Positions 53,646 to 60,870 of a DNA stretch of 64,000 bases are shown here, piece after piece; the first letter of the stretch is position 1; each line of letters starts with the position of its first letter. The stretch covers positions 1 to 64,000 of the forward strand of contig DASWZN010000043.1 of NCBI GenBank assembly GCA_036404435.1. The letters are read 5' to 3'. The stretch is from DASWZN01 sp036404435 (GTDB lineage Bacteria; Acidobacteriota; Terriglobia; Bryobacterales; Bryobacteraceae). A program made the position numbers and the translations under genes. The notes beneath the pieces are model-generated. The model was not told the origin of the DNA. It saw nothing but the letters and a program-made list of their open reading frames with translations, and made no database searches.

Positions 53646-53674
53646 ATCTTATCCGAGCGACTTGCGGTTGTCAA
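53646..53674 (-). promoter_or_regulatory. Sigma-70-type promoter of rpsA
   Basis: On the minus strand TTGACA (53669-53674), exactly 17 bases and TAAGAT (53646-53651) match the consensus well. The predicted start of transcription is near 53639, leaving about 140 bases of untranslated leader before the rpsA ATG at 53498. Confidence 0.7.
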
Positions 53675-53770
53675 CCAGCGTGGGAGGCGGGGTTTTTGCG
53701 AGGTCCAAACAATCAAGCTCGATATTGTTTTGGAATCCCGCTGCTTAGGCCGATAAGACTGGCAAAGCAA

Positions 53771-53787
53771 GGACGTTATGAACGTCC
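53771..53787. repeat. Short hairpin repeat
   Basis: GGACGTT and AACGTCC form a 7-bp stem with an ATG loop, in the gap between rpsA and the tRNA genes. It has the same style as the other intergenic hairpins in this window but no close sequence match to them. Confidence 0.35.
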
Positions 53788-53910
53788 GTGCCGCAGGCGA
53801 GATGAGCAAGCAGGCGCGCGATGTCCTGGGCTGAGCGTTGCTGCCGGCTGGGCTTTCCCCTTAGAATAGTAGGGGGCAGAGGTGTGGCCCCGTGGTTCGG
53901 CAGCGATCGA

Positions 53911-53985
53911 GCGGGAGTAACTCAATGGTAGAGTCACAGCCCTCCAAGCTGTTGGTTGCGGGTTCGATTCCCGTCTCCCGCTCCA
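53911..53985 (+). tRNA. tRNA-Gly (anticodon TCC)
   Basis: The cloverleaf is complete: acceptor GCGGGAG/CTCCCGC with discriminator T and an encoded CCA, D-arm ACTC...GAGT, and anticodon stem ACAGC/GCTGT with loop CCTCCAA (anticodon TCC). The T-arm is GCGGG-TTCGATT-CCCGT. It decodes GGA/GGG. A tRNA-Thr follows after 34 bases on the same strand. Confidence 0.96.
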
Positions 53986-54019
53986 GTTCGCCCCTGGACC
54001 TCACCCGCGCGCAATTCGG

Positions 54020-54095
54020 GCTGGCGTAGCTCAGTTGGTAGAGCATCTGATTTGTAATCAGAGGGTCGTGGGTTCAACTCCCTCCGCCAGCTCCA
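54020..54095 (+). tRNA. tRNA-Thr (anticodon TGT)
   Basis: The acceptor GCTGGCG pairs with CGCCAGC, and the discriminator is T followed by an encoded CCA. The D-arm is GCTC...GAGC. The anticodon stem TCTGA/TCAGA carries loop TTTGTAA, so the anticodon is TGT for ACA. The T-arm carries GTTCAACTCC. It lies 5 bases before the stop of the convergent secreted-protein gene. Confidence 0.96.
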
Positions 54096-54100
54096 ACCAG

Positions 54101-54577
54101 TCAGAGCGAGTAGCGCACGGCAGTCGGCACCTGGCTGGTATCGACCGCTTTCTTCCCGGTCGTGCGCTCCAGCGAGGCCAGGAATTGGCGGTACTCGCCG
54201 CTGTTCACCCGGAAGAGCACCGCGGTTGTCGTGGCCCTATCGGCCCAGGTCACGCCGACGTAGTGGGTCTCGGCTTCCCCCAGGTGCAGCCGGGGCAGTG
54301 CGTTCAGCACGGCCGCCCCCAGGCGCCGGTGGACCTGGCTTCCGCACGAGATCTCCGTGATGTCTCGGACGGGAACCGCGATCCGATGCCGGTGCTGTGC
54401 CAGCACCACTTCATCGCTCCCGAAGCTCGCCTTGACCCTCTTGTGGCCCAGCGGCAGATTGCCGCCTTCATACGTCACCGGGTAGCTGTTCCGGGCCGTC
54501 TTGGCTTCGCCGGCCAGACCGGCGCTGGGCAGCGCCAACGCGGCCGAAAGAAACAGAGCCGTCAACGAGAACCGCAT
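54101..54577 (-). CDS. Exported protein of unknown function
   Basis: This 158-residue protein has a signal peptide (MRFSLTALFLSAALALPSAG, cleavage near GLAGEA). A beta-rich body follows with short strands such as NSYPVTYEGGNLPLGHKR and VVLAQHRHRIAVPVRDITEI. A C-terminal segment THYVGVTWADRATTTAVLFR comes before an RTTGKKAVDTS end. The pattern 'VTYEGGxLPLGHKR...IAVPVRDITEIS' recurs in acidobacterial proteins of unknown role. No catalytic motif is seen. The gene lies between tRNA-Thr and tRNA-Ala on the opposite strand. Confidence 0.65.
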   Translation of the reverse strand: MRFSLTALFLSAALALPSAGLAGEAKTARNSYPVTYEGGNLPLGHKRVKASFGSDEVVLAQHRHRIAVPVRDITEISCGSQVHRRLGAAVLNALPRLHLGEAETHYVGVTWADRATTTAVLFRVNSGEYRQFLASLERTTGKKAVDTSQVPTAVRYSL

Positions 54578-54757
54578 GGTGGCCGTTCGCCCTTTCTAGT
54601 GGACGCGGAGAACCCGCCCCAGGTTGCGGCTCAACCCGATGGAAGGAGGGCCAGAGGTGTCCGTCATGACCCGCCCGCCTCTTTTAACACGCCTTCAACG
54701 CGCTGTTGCGACTGGGAGCGCTTTGATGGCATGATGGTTAAGCTCCTTTTCGTGAAT

Positions 54758-54833
54758 GGGCGAGTAGCTCAGTTGGGAGAGCGCCGCACTCGCACTGCGG
54801 AGGCCGTGGGTTCGACTCCCATCTCGTCCACCA
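54758..54833 (+). tRNA. tRNA-Ala (anticodon CGC)
   Basis: The acceptor GGGCGAG pairs with CTCGTCC, including the G3-T (G3:U70) pair that is the alanine identity element. The discriminator is A with an encoded CCA. The D-arm is GCTC...GAGC. The anticodon stem CCGCA/TGCGG carries loop CTCGCAC (anticodon CGC, decoding GCG). The T-arm is GTGGG-TTCGACT-CCCAT. It is a single gene upstream of the 90-residue protein gene on the other strand. Confidence 0.95.
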
Positions 54834-54953
54834 AACCCCCAGGGCTCATATCAGCGGGTGGAGTTCGTTCCGCAACCAGGATCGCGAACTGCCGTCGGTG
54901 ACGGCACCTTCGTGGCATTGACCCGGCGTCGAACTGTTGACCTACCTTGAAAT

Positions 54954-55226
54954 TCAGGCGCTCGCGGCCGTGGAGGACGGGTCCGCCGCTTCCTCTCCGG
55001 CGGGCGCCGCGCGTGCCGCCCAGTACTTCTTCATGCGTTCGGAGACTTCTCTCCGTTCAGCTGCGGTCATGCGTTTGCGCCCCCGGCGGTCCGGCGGCTT
55101 GCGCCGCGACGATTCGCCTTTCGAGGTCTTGAGCTGCTTTACGTGCTCTAGGTATGCGATCAGCTTGGCCAACCGCTCCCGCTCTTCGTGCAGTATCTGA
55201 ATGGTCTTGTACAGGTCCAAGGGCAA
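54954..55226 (-). CDS. Small basic coiled protein
   Basis: This 90-residue, strongly charged protein opens with a helical segment (LYKTIQILHEERERLAKLIAYL) that could form a coiled coil. It continues into a basic Arg/Lys-rich stretch (RRKPPDRRGRKRMTAAERR) and ends with VSERMKKYWAARAAPAGE. The motif 'RGRKxM(S/T)AxERxxVSERMKxYWA' is one I recall from many small acidobacterial proteins, probably nucleic-acid-binding. There is no named family. It is a single gene, 65 bases from the tatC stop on the same strand. Confidence 0.65.
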   Translation of the reverse strand: MPLDLYKTIQILHEERERLAKLIAYLEHVKQLKTSKGESSRRKPPDRRGRKRMTAAERREVSERMKKYWAARAAPAGEEAADPSSTAASA

Positions 55227-55291
55227 GTGCCTCCTGGGTTCGAGCTATCGTATAACGAAATTCGCCGGGAATCCAGTGGGGGATCGCCCGC

Positions 55292-56350
55292 TTAGCGGCC
55301 AAGAAATGGCCAGTGCCCCACCACGTGGTACCCGTACCGGCTTGCCAAGTACCAGGTCAAACCTGCCGCCAGGATCAGCGCCCCGCCCACCCACGGCAGC
55401 ACCTTGCGCCACGGGAACCGGCGGTGTTCGCGGCGTAGCACCAGCAGGTAGCCGGCGAAGATGCCCACGAAGAACAGCCCCCACATGGGCACGCAGAACA
55501 GCATCATGTTGAACACGTCGGGCGTCGGCGTGACGACCGCGGCAATGATGGCGATGGCCAGAATCGCGTAACGGCTGTGCCGCAACAGGAACGCCGGCGA
55601 AGCGATGCGCAGCAGCACCAGGAAGAAGATCAACACCGGCAGCTCGAACACCATGCCGATGCCGAGCATCACGTCCACAAACAGGTCGAAATACTCCGTC
55701 ACCGTGACCATGGGCTGCACGTTGATGTCCCGGCCGACGCCCAGCAGGAAGGTCAAAGCGAAAGGGAACGCGAGGAAATAGGCGAACGCGCCGCCCAGGA
55801 TGAACAGACCCGCCGAGCAGAGGACGAACGGGGCCGCCCAGCGGCGCTCCTTCCGGTACAGTCCGGGCGCGATGAACGCCCACACCTGGTAGAGAATCCA
55901 GGGCGAGGCCAGGAAGAGGGCGGCCAGCAGGGGCAGCTTCATCCAGATGGTCATGAACGCCTCGGTGGGTGTGATGAACACCAGCTTTTGCTGCAGGCCG
56001 AGCTGACGCAGCGCCGAAATGGCGGGGTCGCTGACGGCCTTCCACATCTGGGGGGCGAAGTACAGGCTCAGGAAGAAGGCCACTCCGATGCCGATAATGC
56101 ACTTGATGATGCGGCTGCGCAGCTCCTCGAGGTGCTCCAGAAAAGACATGCGGAGCATGCCTTCCTCTTCGTCGCCGTCATCGTCTCCGCCGCCGCCGCT
56201 CCAGCCGCCGAGCCACCGCCCTCCGCCTCCGCCGGCCGGGGGAGCGGGCGCCGCGACCTGGCGCGACACGGTCACGGCCGATGCTTGAACCTCCCGCTCC
56301 GCCGCGACTTCCCCGTGCGGATCGCTGGTGCCGTTCTTGTCTTCCTGCAA
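55292..56350 (-). CDS. tatC: Sec-independent translocase TatC with long N-terminal extension
   Basis: TatC recognises twin-arginine signal peptides at the inner membrane. The core, from about residue 68, shows SFLEHLEELRSRIIKCIIG and FAPQMWKAVSD. Next come TPTEAFMTIWMKLPLLAALF and SPWILYQVWAFIAPGLYRKE, and finally the six membrane segments ending in GGALILAAGLTWYLASR. The first 64 residues are an acidic, Gly-rich extension (GGGGGRWLGGWSGGGGDDD), unusual for TatC. If the real start is the Met within EEGMLRMSFLEHL near 56158, the extension disappears and the size is normal. The gene follows tatA/B by 23 bases. Confidence 0.92.
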   Translation of the reverse strand: MQEDKNGTSDPHGEVAAEREVQASAVTVSRQVAAPAPPAGGGGGRWLGGWSGGGGDDDGDEEEGMLRMSFLEHLEELRSRIIKCIIGIGVAFFLSLYFAPQMWKAVSDPAISALRQLGLQQKLVFITPTEAFMTIWMKLPLLAALFLASPWILYQVWAFIAPGLYRKERRWAAPFVLCSAGLFILGGAFAYFLAFPFALTFLLGVGRDINVQPMVTVTEYFDLFVDVMLGIGMVFELPVLIFFLVLLRIASPAFLLRHSRYAILAIAIIAAVVTPTPDVFNMMLFCVPMWGLFFVGIFAGYLLVLRREHRRFPWRKVLPWVGGALILAAGLTWYLASRYGYHVVGHWPFLGR

Positions 56351-56373
56351 CCTCTGCCTCTGTCTGGTTTCGA

Positions 56374-56793
56374 TTACGACACGACGGATGGCGGTCCGCC
56401 GGGCGGCGCCGGATCGGGCGTGCCCTCGGGCGCCGCAATCTTCGCAGGTTCAGCGCCCTCGGGTGCGGATGCGCTTACTGTGGACGGTTCTGCCGCGGTG
56501 GATTCATTCGGCGCCGGCGTCGACGCGGCGTCGTAGTAAGAGTCGTAGCCGTAGTTGTACCGATAGTCTGGCGGACCGGAGATGCTTCTGCCGGCCTCGT
56601 TGTCGGGCTGAGTCTCCCGCTCCAAGTTGCTCAACTCCCGGTCGAAGGTCGCTTTCAGATCGCCCGAAGCGCGGCGGAAGTCCGCCAGGGCCTTCCCTAC
56701 GGTCTTGCCGACCCTAGCCAACTCCTTCGGGCCGAAAAGGACCAGGGCAAGAAAAAAGATGAACGTCATTTCTTGCCAGCCCACAGTGCCCAT
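56374..56793 (-). CDS. tatB: Tat translocase TatA/TatB-type subunit
   Basis: This 139-residue protein shows the N-terminal membrane segment MTFIFFLALVLFGPKELARVG, with the Phe-Gly-Pro-Lys-Glu hinge of TatA/TatB. An amphipathic helix (KTVGKALADFRRASGDLKA) follows, then a long Pro/Ser/Ala-rich tail with a YRYNYGYDSYYD segment. TatA and TatB cannot be told apart with confidence here. The tail length is more TatB-like, and the fact that tatC follows directly supports a tatB-tatC pair. It lies downstream of a truncated membrane gene and the rsmE gene on the same strand. Confidence 0.85.
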   Translation of the reverse strand: MGTVGWQEMTFIFFLALVLFGPKELARVGKTVGKALADFRRASGDLKATFDRELSNLERETQPDNEAGRSISGPPDYRYNYGYDSYYDAASTPAPNESTAAEPSTVSASAPEGAEPAKIAAPEGTPDPAPPGGPPSVVS

Positions 56794-56823
56794 GGAACTT
56801 CTCCTTCTCGCGAATGGACGTAT

Positions 56824-57057
56824 TCATGATACCGGCCGCAAAACGACCCAGTCAACGTCCCGCGCTCTGAAGCGCCCAGCTGTAGAGGCCGCGGACGAGG
56901 CCGTCGCCGGCTGCTCGACCCTCCAGTAGCGATAGCCGGCGGCGATGTGCTCTCCCTCGTCGAAGACCGGGGCGTTGGCGCGGATGTAATGCCAGAGGAG
57001 CGCGGGATACAGAATGAACGCGAGCGCGAAGGCGTGCCAGGCGGTTTCGGTTCTCAT
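56824..57057 (-). pseudogene. Truncated membrane glycosyltransferase (ArnT/PMT-like N-terminus)
   Basis: Only the first 77 codons remain: MRTETAWHAFALAFILYPALL as a TM segment, then HYIRANAPVFDEGEHIAAGYRY, and then an unrelated short tail. FDEGEHIAAGYRYW resembles the opening loop of GT39/GT83-type membrane glycosyltransferases, where the Asp-Glu pair binds metal or lipid donor, and those proteins normally run to 450-600 residues. The start overlaps the rsmE stop as ATGA, so it was once part of the rsmE operon. It ends just before tatA/B. The remnant is not expected to be functional. It could instead be a novel short membrane protein. Confidence 0.55.
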
Positions 57058-57773
57058 GGCAGCCAGGCGCTGGTGAGCACGGCCATCGCCGCGACCGCGG
57101 CCGTCTCCGCGCGCAGGATGGCGGGGCCGAGCCAGGCGCGGGTCCAGCCTGCCTGCCGGGCGGACTCGCGCTCGGCGTCGGTCCAACCGCCCTCCGGCCC
57201 CACCAGCAGGCGGACCTCATCCTCCGGAGCCCGCTTCTCGGGCAGCGCCGTAAGGAGTGGCGCCCCTCCGCTCTCATCCAGGAAGCAGCGCCAGCCGCCC
57301 GGAGCAGCCAGCGCCTGGGCCAGCGAAACCGGCGCTCCGATTTCCGGCAGGCGCGCGCGGCGCGACTGCTGGCTGCTCTCGCGCGCGATCCTGCGCCAGC
57401 GTTCCGTGCGCTTCGCCGCCGCGCGTTCCAGCCCCTTTTCGCTGCGGGCCGTCTCAACCGGGACAATCGCCGCGGCCCCCAGTTCGGTGGCCTTCTCGAC
57501 GGCCCACTCGAAGCGCTCGAACTTAATCAGCGCCAGAAACAGAGTGACTCGCAGCGGCGGCTCTTCCGCCGCCAGCTCCTCGAGAATGCGGAATCGAACT
57601 TCGTCCTTGCGAACCGCCTCGATTTCGGCCAGGTACAGGGAGCGGTTGTCCGAAAGCTCGCAGACCTGGCCGGGCTCGGCGCGCAGAACCTGCCCCAGGT
57701 GGCGCGCGTCTTCCCCAGCGAGGCCGGCACGCCCGTCCCGGACCTCATCCACAAAAAAGCGACGCCGCGCCAT
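57054..57773 (-). CDS. rsmE: 16S rRNA (uracil-1498-N3)-methyltransferase
   Basis: RsmE methylates uracil 1498 of 16S rRNA. The 239-residue SPOUT-fold protein has the N-terminal PUA-like domain (MARRRFFVDEV; DARHLGQVLRAEPGQVCEL). The trefoil-knot core shows LALIKFERFEWAVEKATELG, RESSQQSRRARLPEI, RLLVGPEGGWTDAERESA and LGPAILRAETAAVAA. GPEGG and LRAETA are diagnostic. It diverges from ruvA, with 23 bases between starts. Its stop overlaps the start of the truncated glycosyltransferase. Confidence 0.95.
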   Translation of the reverse strand: MARRRFFVDEVRDGRAGLAGEDARHLGQVLRAEPGQVCELSDNRSLYLAEIEAVRKDEVRFRILEELAAEEPPLRVTLFLALIKFERFEWAVEKATELGAAAIVPVETARSEKGLERAAAKRTERWRRIARESSQQSRRARLPEIGAPVSLAQALAAPGGWRCFLDESGGAPLLTALPEKRAPEDEVRLLVGPEGGWTDAERESARQAGWTRAWLGPAILRAETAAVAAMAVLTSAWLP

Positions 57774-57796
57774 CGGAAATAATGTACCCTCAATCC

Positions 57797-58399
57797 ATGA
57801 TCGCTCACCTGCGCGGCACGCTTCTCGAAAAGCACCCCAACCAGGCGGTGGTAGAGGCGGGCGGGGTCGGCTACGACGTCGCGATCCCGGTCTCCACCTA
57901 CGCTGCGCTGCCCGATCCCGGCCAGGAGGTGCGGCTGCGCATCCATACGCACGTCCGCGAGGATGCCATTCAGCTCTTCGGCTTCTCGACGGCCCAGGAG
58001 AAGATGCTCTTCGAGAAACTGATCTCGGTGAGCGGCATCGGACCGAAGCTGGGGCTCACGGTGCTTTCGGGCCTGGCCGCGGACGACCTCATCACCGCCA
58101 TCCGCGCGGGCGCCACCGAGCGCCTGGTGCGCATTCCCGGCGTGGGCAAGAAGACCGCCGAGCGCATGATCCTCGAGCTGCGCGAGAAGCTGCCCGAAGT
58201 CGCCGCCGGGGCCACGCCCGAGGCTGCCTCCGAGGGCAAGGCGGCCTTCAGCGCACTCGAACAGGACGTCCTTTCGGCGCTGGTCAACCTCGGCTGCACG
58301 GGCGCCGCGGCAGAAGCCGCCGTCAGAAGGGCCAAGGCCGCCGGGGCTCCCGTCGCCTTCGAGCCGTTCTTCCGGAGGGCGCTGGAGTTGGTGCGGTAA
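57797..58399 (+). CDS. ruvA: Holliday junction branch-migration protein RuvA
   Basis: RuvA tetramers bind four-way junctions and load RuvB. The 200-residue protein shows the OB domain (MIAHLRGTLLEKHPNQAVVE; GGVGYDVAIPVSTYAALP). The helix-hairpin-helix pairs are VSGIGPKLGLTVLSGL and IPGVGKKTAERMILELREK. The C-terminal RuvB-contacting domain (EQDVLSALVNLGCTGAAAEAAV) is complete. The ATG at 57797 is preferred to an upstream ATG at 57782. It shares a divergent gap with rsmE. The ruvB gene is 740 bases away, beyond a toxin-antitoxin module on the opposite strand. Confidence 0.95.
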   Translation: MIAHLRGTLLEKHPNQAVVEAGGVGYDVAIPVSTYAALPDPGQEVRLRIHTHVREDAIQLFGFSTAQEKMLFEKLISVSGIGPKLGLTVLSGLAADDLITAIRAGATERLVRIPGVGKKTAERMILELREKLPEVAAGATPEAASEGKAAFSALEQDVLSALVNLGCTGAAAEAAVRRAKAAGAPVAFEPFFRRALELVR

Positions 58400-58402
58400 G
58401 GA

Positions 58403-58750
58403 TCAATCAAGGTCCATCGCGGCCTTCAGGGCCCCTTCAACCTCTCGCAGGAGCTCGTACGGCAGAACGCCGGCCTTTCTGGTCAGCTTGGCGCGGTCAA
58501 GCGTAGTCACCTGATGGCACACGGCGAAGCTGGCCTTCGGCAGACCGGCGGAGCCGTTTGGCAATTCGACGACCGTCGGTCCCCGCTTGCCCTGTGACGC
58601 GGCGGTCGATATCGGGACTACGATGATCGACTTCCACGCGGGAGTCTGGTTGAAGCCGTCATGCGACACCAGGATTACGGGACGCCGTCCCGTCTGCTCG
58701 GCTCCCGATCGCGGCGCCAGGTCGGCCCAGTAAATCTCGCCCCGTTTCAT
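58403..58750 (-). CDS. MazF/PemK-family toxin
   Basis: This 115-residue growth-inhibiting endoribonuclease has the CcdB/PemK fold. It begins MKRGEIYWADLAPRSGAEQ, contains GRRPVILVSHDGFNQ with the conserved Arg, then SIIVVPISTAA, and the LPKASFAVCHQVTTLDRAKL segment before the C-terminal helix. The length is normal and the frame is intact. The ATG overlaps the stop of the antitoxin as ATGA. The stop is only 3 bases from the ruvA stop, so the module sits snugly between ruvA and ruvB in antisense. Confidence 0.92.
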   Translation of the reverse strand: MKRGEIYWADLAPRSGAEQTGRRPVILVSHDGFNQTPAWKSIIVVPISTAASQGKRGPTVVELPNGSAGLPKASFAVCHQVTTLDRAKLTRKAGVLPYELLREVEGALKAAMDLD

Positions 58751-59004
58751 TTCGTTCTCGTACCGGTCTTCACCAGGTGTTCGATTCCAGCCGCTTCCAA
58801 GTCAGGGTCGAGATCGAGATCCGTGCCCGCCATCTCCGCCGCGTAGGCCGCGATGTGATCGTGCCGTGCCTTCCGTAACTGCTGCCGCAGCCAGCCGTCG
58901 ATTGCCTCGCGCGCCAACGCCGTCGCGGGCACACGGGCCCGTTCGGCCTCCGCCCGCAGGCTGAGGTAGGTCCGCTCCGGCAGGGGCAGGTGAAAGTTCC
59001 TCAT
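58747..59004 (-). CDS. Antitoxin partner of the MazF/PemK toxin
   Basis: This 85-residue protein has an N-terminal ribbon-helix-helix-like part (MRNFHLPLPERTYLSLRAEA) and a helix-rich middle (LAREAIDGWLRQQLRKARHD). Its acidic C-terminal tail (GTDLDLDPDLEAAGIEHLV) is the kind that folds over a PemK toxin. It lies upstream of and overlaps the toxin gene. Its start is 135 bases from the ruvB start on the other strand, so promoters for both must lie in that gap. Confidence 0.85.
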   Translation of the reverse strand: MRNFHLPLPERTYLSLRAEAERARVPATALAREAIDGWLRQQLRKARHDHIAAYAAEMAGTDLDLDPDLEAAGIEHLVKTGTRTK

Positions 59005-59139
59005 GTCCTCGCTCCTTTGCCTCCATTATGCCATCAGTTGCTGGCATGATTTAGTGGCATGAGTCAGTGGCAGTGGCTCGGGGAGTGGCGCCCAGCGGCG
59101 CTGGTCATCGCCCGGCGCTCCGCGCTAACCTGTATCTTC

Positions 59140-60171
59140 ATGCGGGACCGCGGCATTGCTTCCCCCACGGCGCTCGAGGACGACAAGCTCTTCGAGGCCA
59201 GCCTGCGCCCCCGGAAGCTGGACGAGTTTACCGGCCAGACCAAGCTCAAGGAGAACCTCGCCATCGCCATCGAGGCCGCGCGCCGGCGCGGCGACGCCAT
59301 GGACCACGTCCTGCTCTACGGCCCCCCGGGCCTGGGCAAAACCACACTGGCCTCCATCATCTCGGCCGAGCTGGGCGTGGCCTTCGAGCAGACCTCCGGC
59401 CCCATCCTGCAAAAGAAGATCGACCTGACCGGCATCCTCAGCCAGATCCGCGGGCGGCAGGTCTTCTTCATCGACGAGATCCACCGGCTGATGCCGGACA
59501 TCGAAGAGATGCTCTACGCGGCGCTCGAGGACTTCCGCATCGACATTCTCGTCGGCGCCGGCCCGGGCGCGCGCACCCACTCGCTACCCATCCCGCACTT
59601 CACGGCCATCGGCGCCACCACGCGCCAGGGACTCGTCAGCGCGCCGCTGCGCGGGCGGTTCGGCCTGGTGCTGCGGCTCAATCACTACTCCATGGAGGAA
59701 CTGAAGCGCATCGTGGCGCGCTCGGCCGGCCTCCTGCAGGTCGCCATCGAGGACGCCGGCGCCGAGGAGATCGCCCGCCGCAGCCGGGGAACGCCGCGCA
59801 TCGCCAACCGGCTGCTGCGGCGCGTCCGGGATTACGCCCAGGTGCGCGCCGACGGCCACGTCAGCGGCGCCATCGCGCGCACCGCCCTCGATCTGCTCGA
59901 AGTGGACCGCTTCGGCCTGGACGAAATCGACCAGAAGATCATGCTGACGATCCTCGAGAAGTACGCCGGCGGGCCGGTGGGTCTGAACACCATCGCCGCC
60001 TCGATCGACGAGGAGCCGGATACCATCGAAGAGGTCTACGAACCGTACCTGATCCAGCTCGGCTTCATCGACCGCACGCCGAGGGGCAGGGTGGCCACGG
60101 ATCGCGCTTTCGAATACTTCGGCGTTGCGCGCCGCATGAAGGACAGCGGCCAGAACACGCTTTTCCCGTGA
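59140..60171 (+). CDS. ruvB: Holliday junction helicase RuvB
   Basis: RuvB is the hexameric AAA+ motor that drives branch migration. The 343-residue protein shows LRPRKLDEFTGQTKLKENL, Walker A GPPGLGKTTL at residues 61-70, and Walker B VFFIDEIHRLMPDIEEMLY. The ATTRQGLVSAPLRGRFGLVL sensor region and the C-terminal winged helix with GGPVGLNTIAASIDEEP and YEPYLIQLGFIDRTPRGR follow. The ATG at 59140 (MRDRGIASPT) is preferred; a frame open to 59059 adds 27 unlikely residues. The stop overlaps folK as GTGA. Confidence 0.96.
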   Translation: MRDRGIASPTALEDDKLFEASLRPRKLDEFTGQTKLKENLAIAIEAARRRGDAMDHVLLYGPPGLGKTTLASIISAELGVAFEQTSGPILQKKIDLTGILSQIRGRQVFFIDEIHRLMPDIEEMLYAALEDFRIDILVGAGPGARTHSLPIPHFTAIGATTRQGLVSAPLRGRFGLVLRLNHYSMEELKRIVARSAGLLQVAIEDAGAEEIARRSRGTPRIANRLLRRVRDYAQVRADGHVSGAIARTALDLLEVDRFGLDEIDQKIMLTILEKYAGGPVGLNTIAASIDEEPDTIEEVYEPYLIQLGFIDRTPRGRVATDRAFEYFGVARRMKDSGQNTLFP

Positions 60172-60650
60172 GCAAAACGGTCTATCTCTCGCTCGGCTCG
60201 AACCTCGGCGACCGCGAGCGGAATCTGCGCGACGCCCTGGACCTTCTGGCGGAGTTCGGTCTCCGGGTCCTCCGCGTCTCGTCTTTCTACGAGACCGAAC
60301 CGCAGGGCGTTCCCGACCAGCGCTGGTTCCTGAACGCGGTGGCCGAGGCCGAGACGGATCTGTTCCCGAAGCAGTTGCTGGCGCGGCTTCAGAGAATCGA
60401 GCAGCAACTCGGGCGCCGGCGCCTGAAGCCCAAGGGCCCGCGCACGATCGACATCGATATCCTGCTTTACGGCGGCGCGGCGATCGACGCGGACGAGTTG
60501 CAGGTGCCGCATCCGCGCCTGGCCGAACGCCGGTTCGTGCTGGAGCCTCTGGCCGAACTCGCGCCGGAGCTGCGCCATCCGGTCACGCGGCGCACGGTGA
60601 GGGAGATGCTTAAGGCCGTGGCGGGCCAGCAGGTGCGGCGGGTGGGGTGA
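60168..60650 (+). CDS. folK: 2-amino-4-hydroxy-6-hydroxymethyldihydropteridine diphosphokinase
   Basis: FolK transfers pyrophosphate to 6-hydroxymethyl-dihydropterin in folate synthesis. The 160-residue protein has LSLGSNLGDRERNLRDAL, SFYETEPQG, WFLNAVAEAETDL, the GRRRLKPKGPRTIDIDILLY signature with the magnesium-binding aspartates, and VPHPRLAERRFVLEPLAEL. The start is a GTG overlapping the ruvB stop, so translation is coupled. Folate and recombination functions are joined only by transcription. No other folate gene lies in the window. Confidence 0.96.
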   Translation: MSKTVYLSLGSNLGDRERNLRDALDLLAEFGLRVLRVSSFYETEPQGVPDQRWFLNAVAEAETDLFPKQLLARLQRIEQQLGRRRLKPKGPRTIDIDILLYGGAAIDADELQVPHPRLAERRFVLEPLAELAPELRHPVTRRTVREMLKAVAGQQVRRVG

Positions 60651-60831
60651 GAAGCGGGGCGAGCTGCCGCACATCTACGGTGCGGGCGCGATACGCGGCG
60701 AAGCCCTTCAGCGCCGCTGCCGATTGCACAAGACATTCGCCCGCCCGCAGTAACACGACACGCATGGTGCGGTTCGGAATTCAATGGGAATCCAGGCTTA
60801 TTTGGCGCCTTGCGTAGGTTCCGTAAAACGG

Positions 60832-60860
60832 TTGACGTCCGGATAGGGGTGTCCTAGAAT
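60832..60860 (+). promoter_or_regulatory. Strong sigma-70-type promoter
   Basis: TTGACG (60832-60837), 17 bases, and TAGAAT (60855-60860) form a near-consensus promoter. Transcription should begin near 60867, only a few bases before the ATG at 60871, which would make the message leaderless. Confidence 0.6.
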
Positions 60861-60870
60861 CAAGGTGCGC

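Larger units (their letters stand above)
53499..53910. other. Intergenic region upstream of rpsA and tRNA-Gly
   Basis: This holds the rpsA promoter and leader. It also has a 7-bp hairpin GGACGTT/AACGTCC (53771-53787) of the repeat type common in this genome. TAGAAT at 53872-53877 lies 34 bases before tRNA-Gly, without a clear -35. No protein-coding frame is credible here. Confidence 0.5.
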
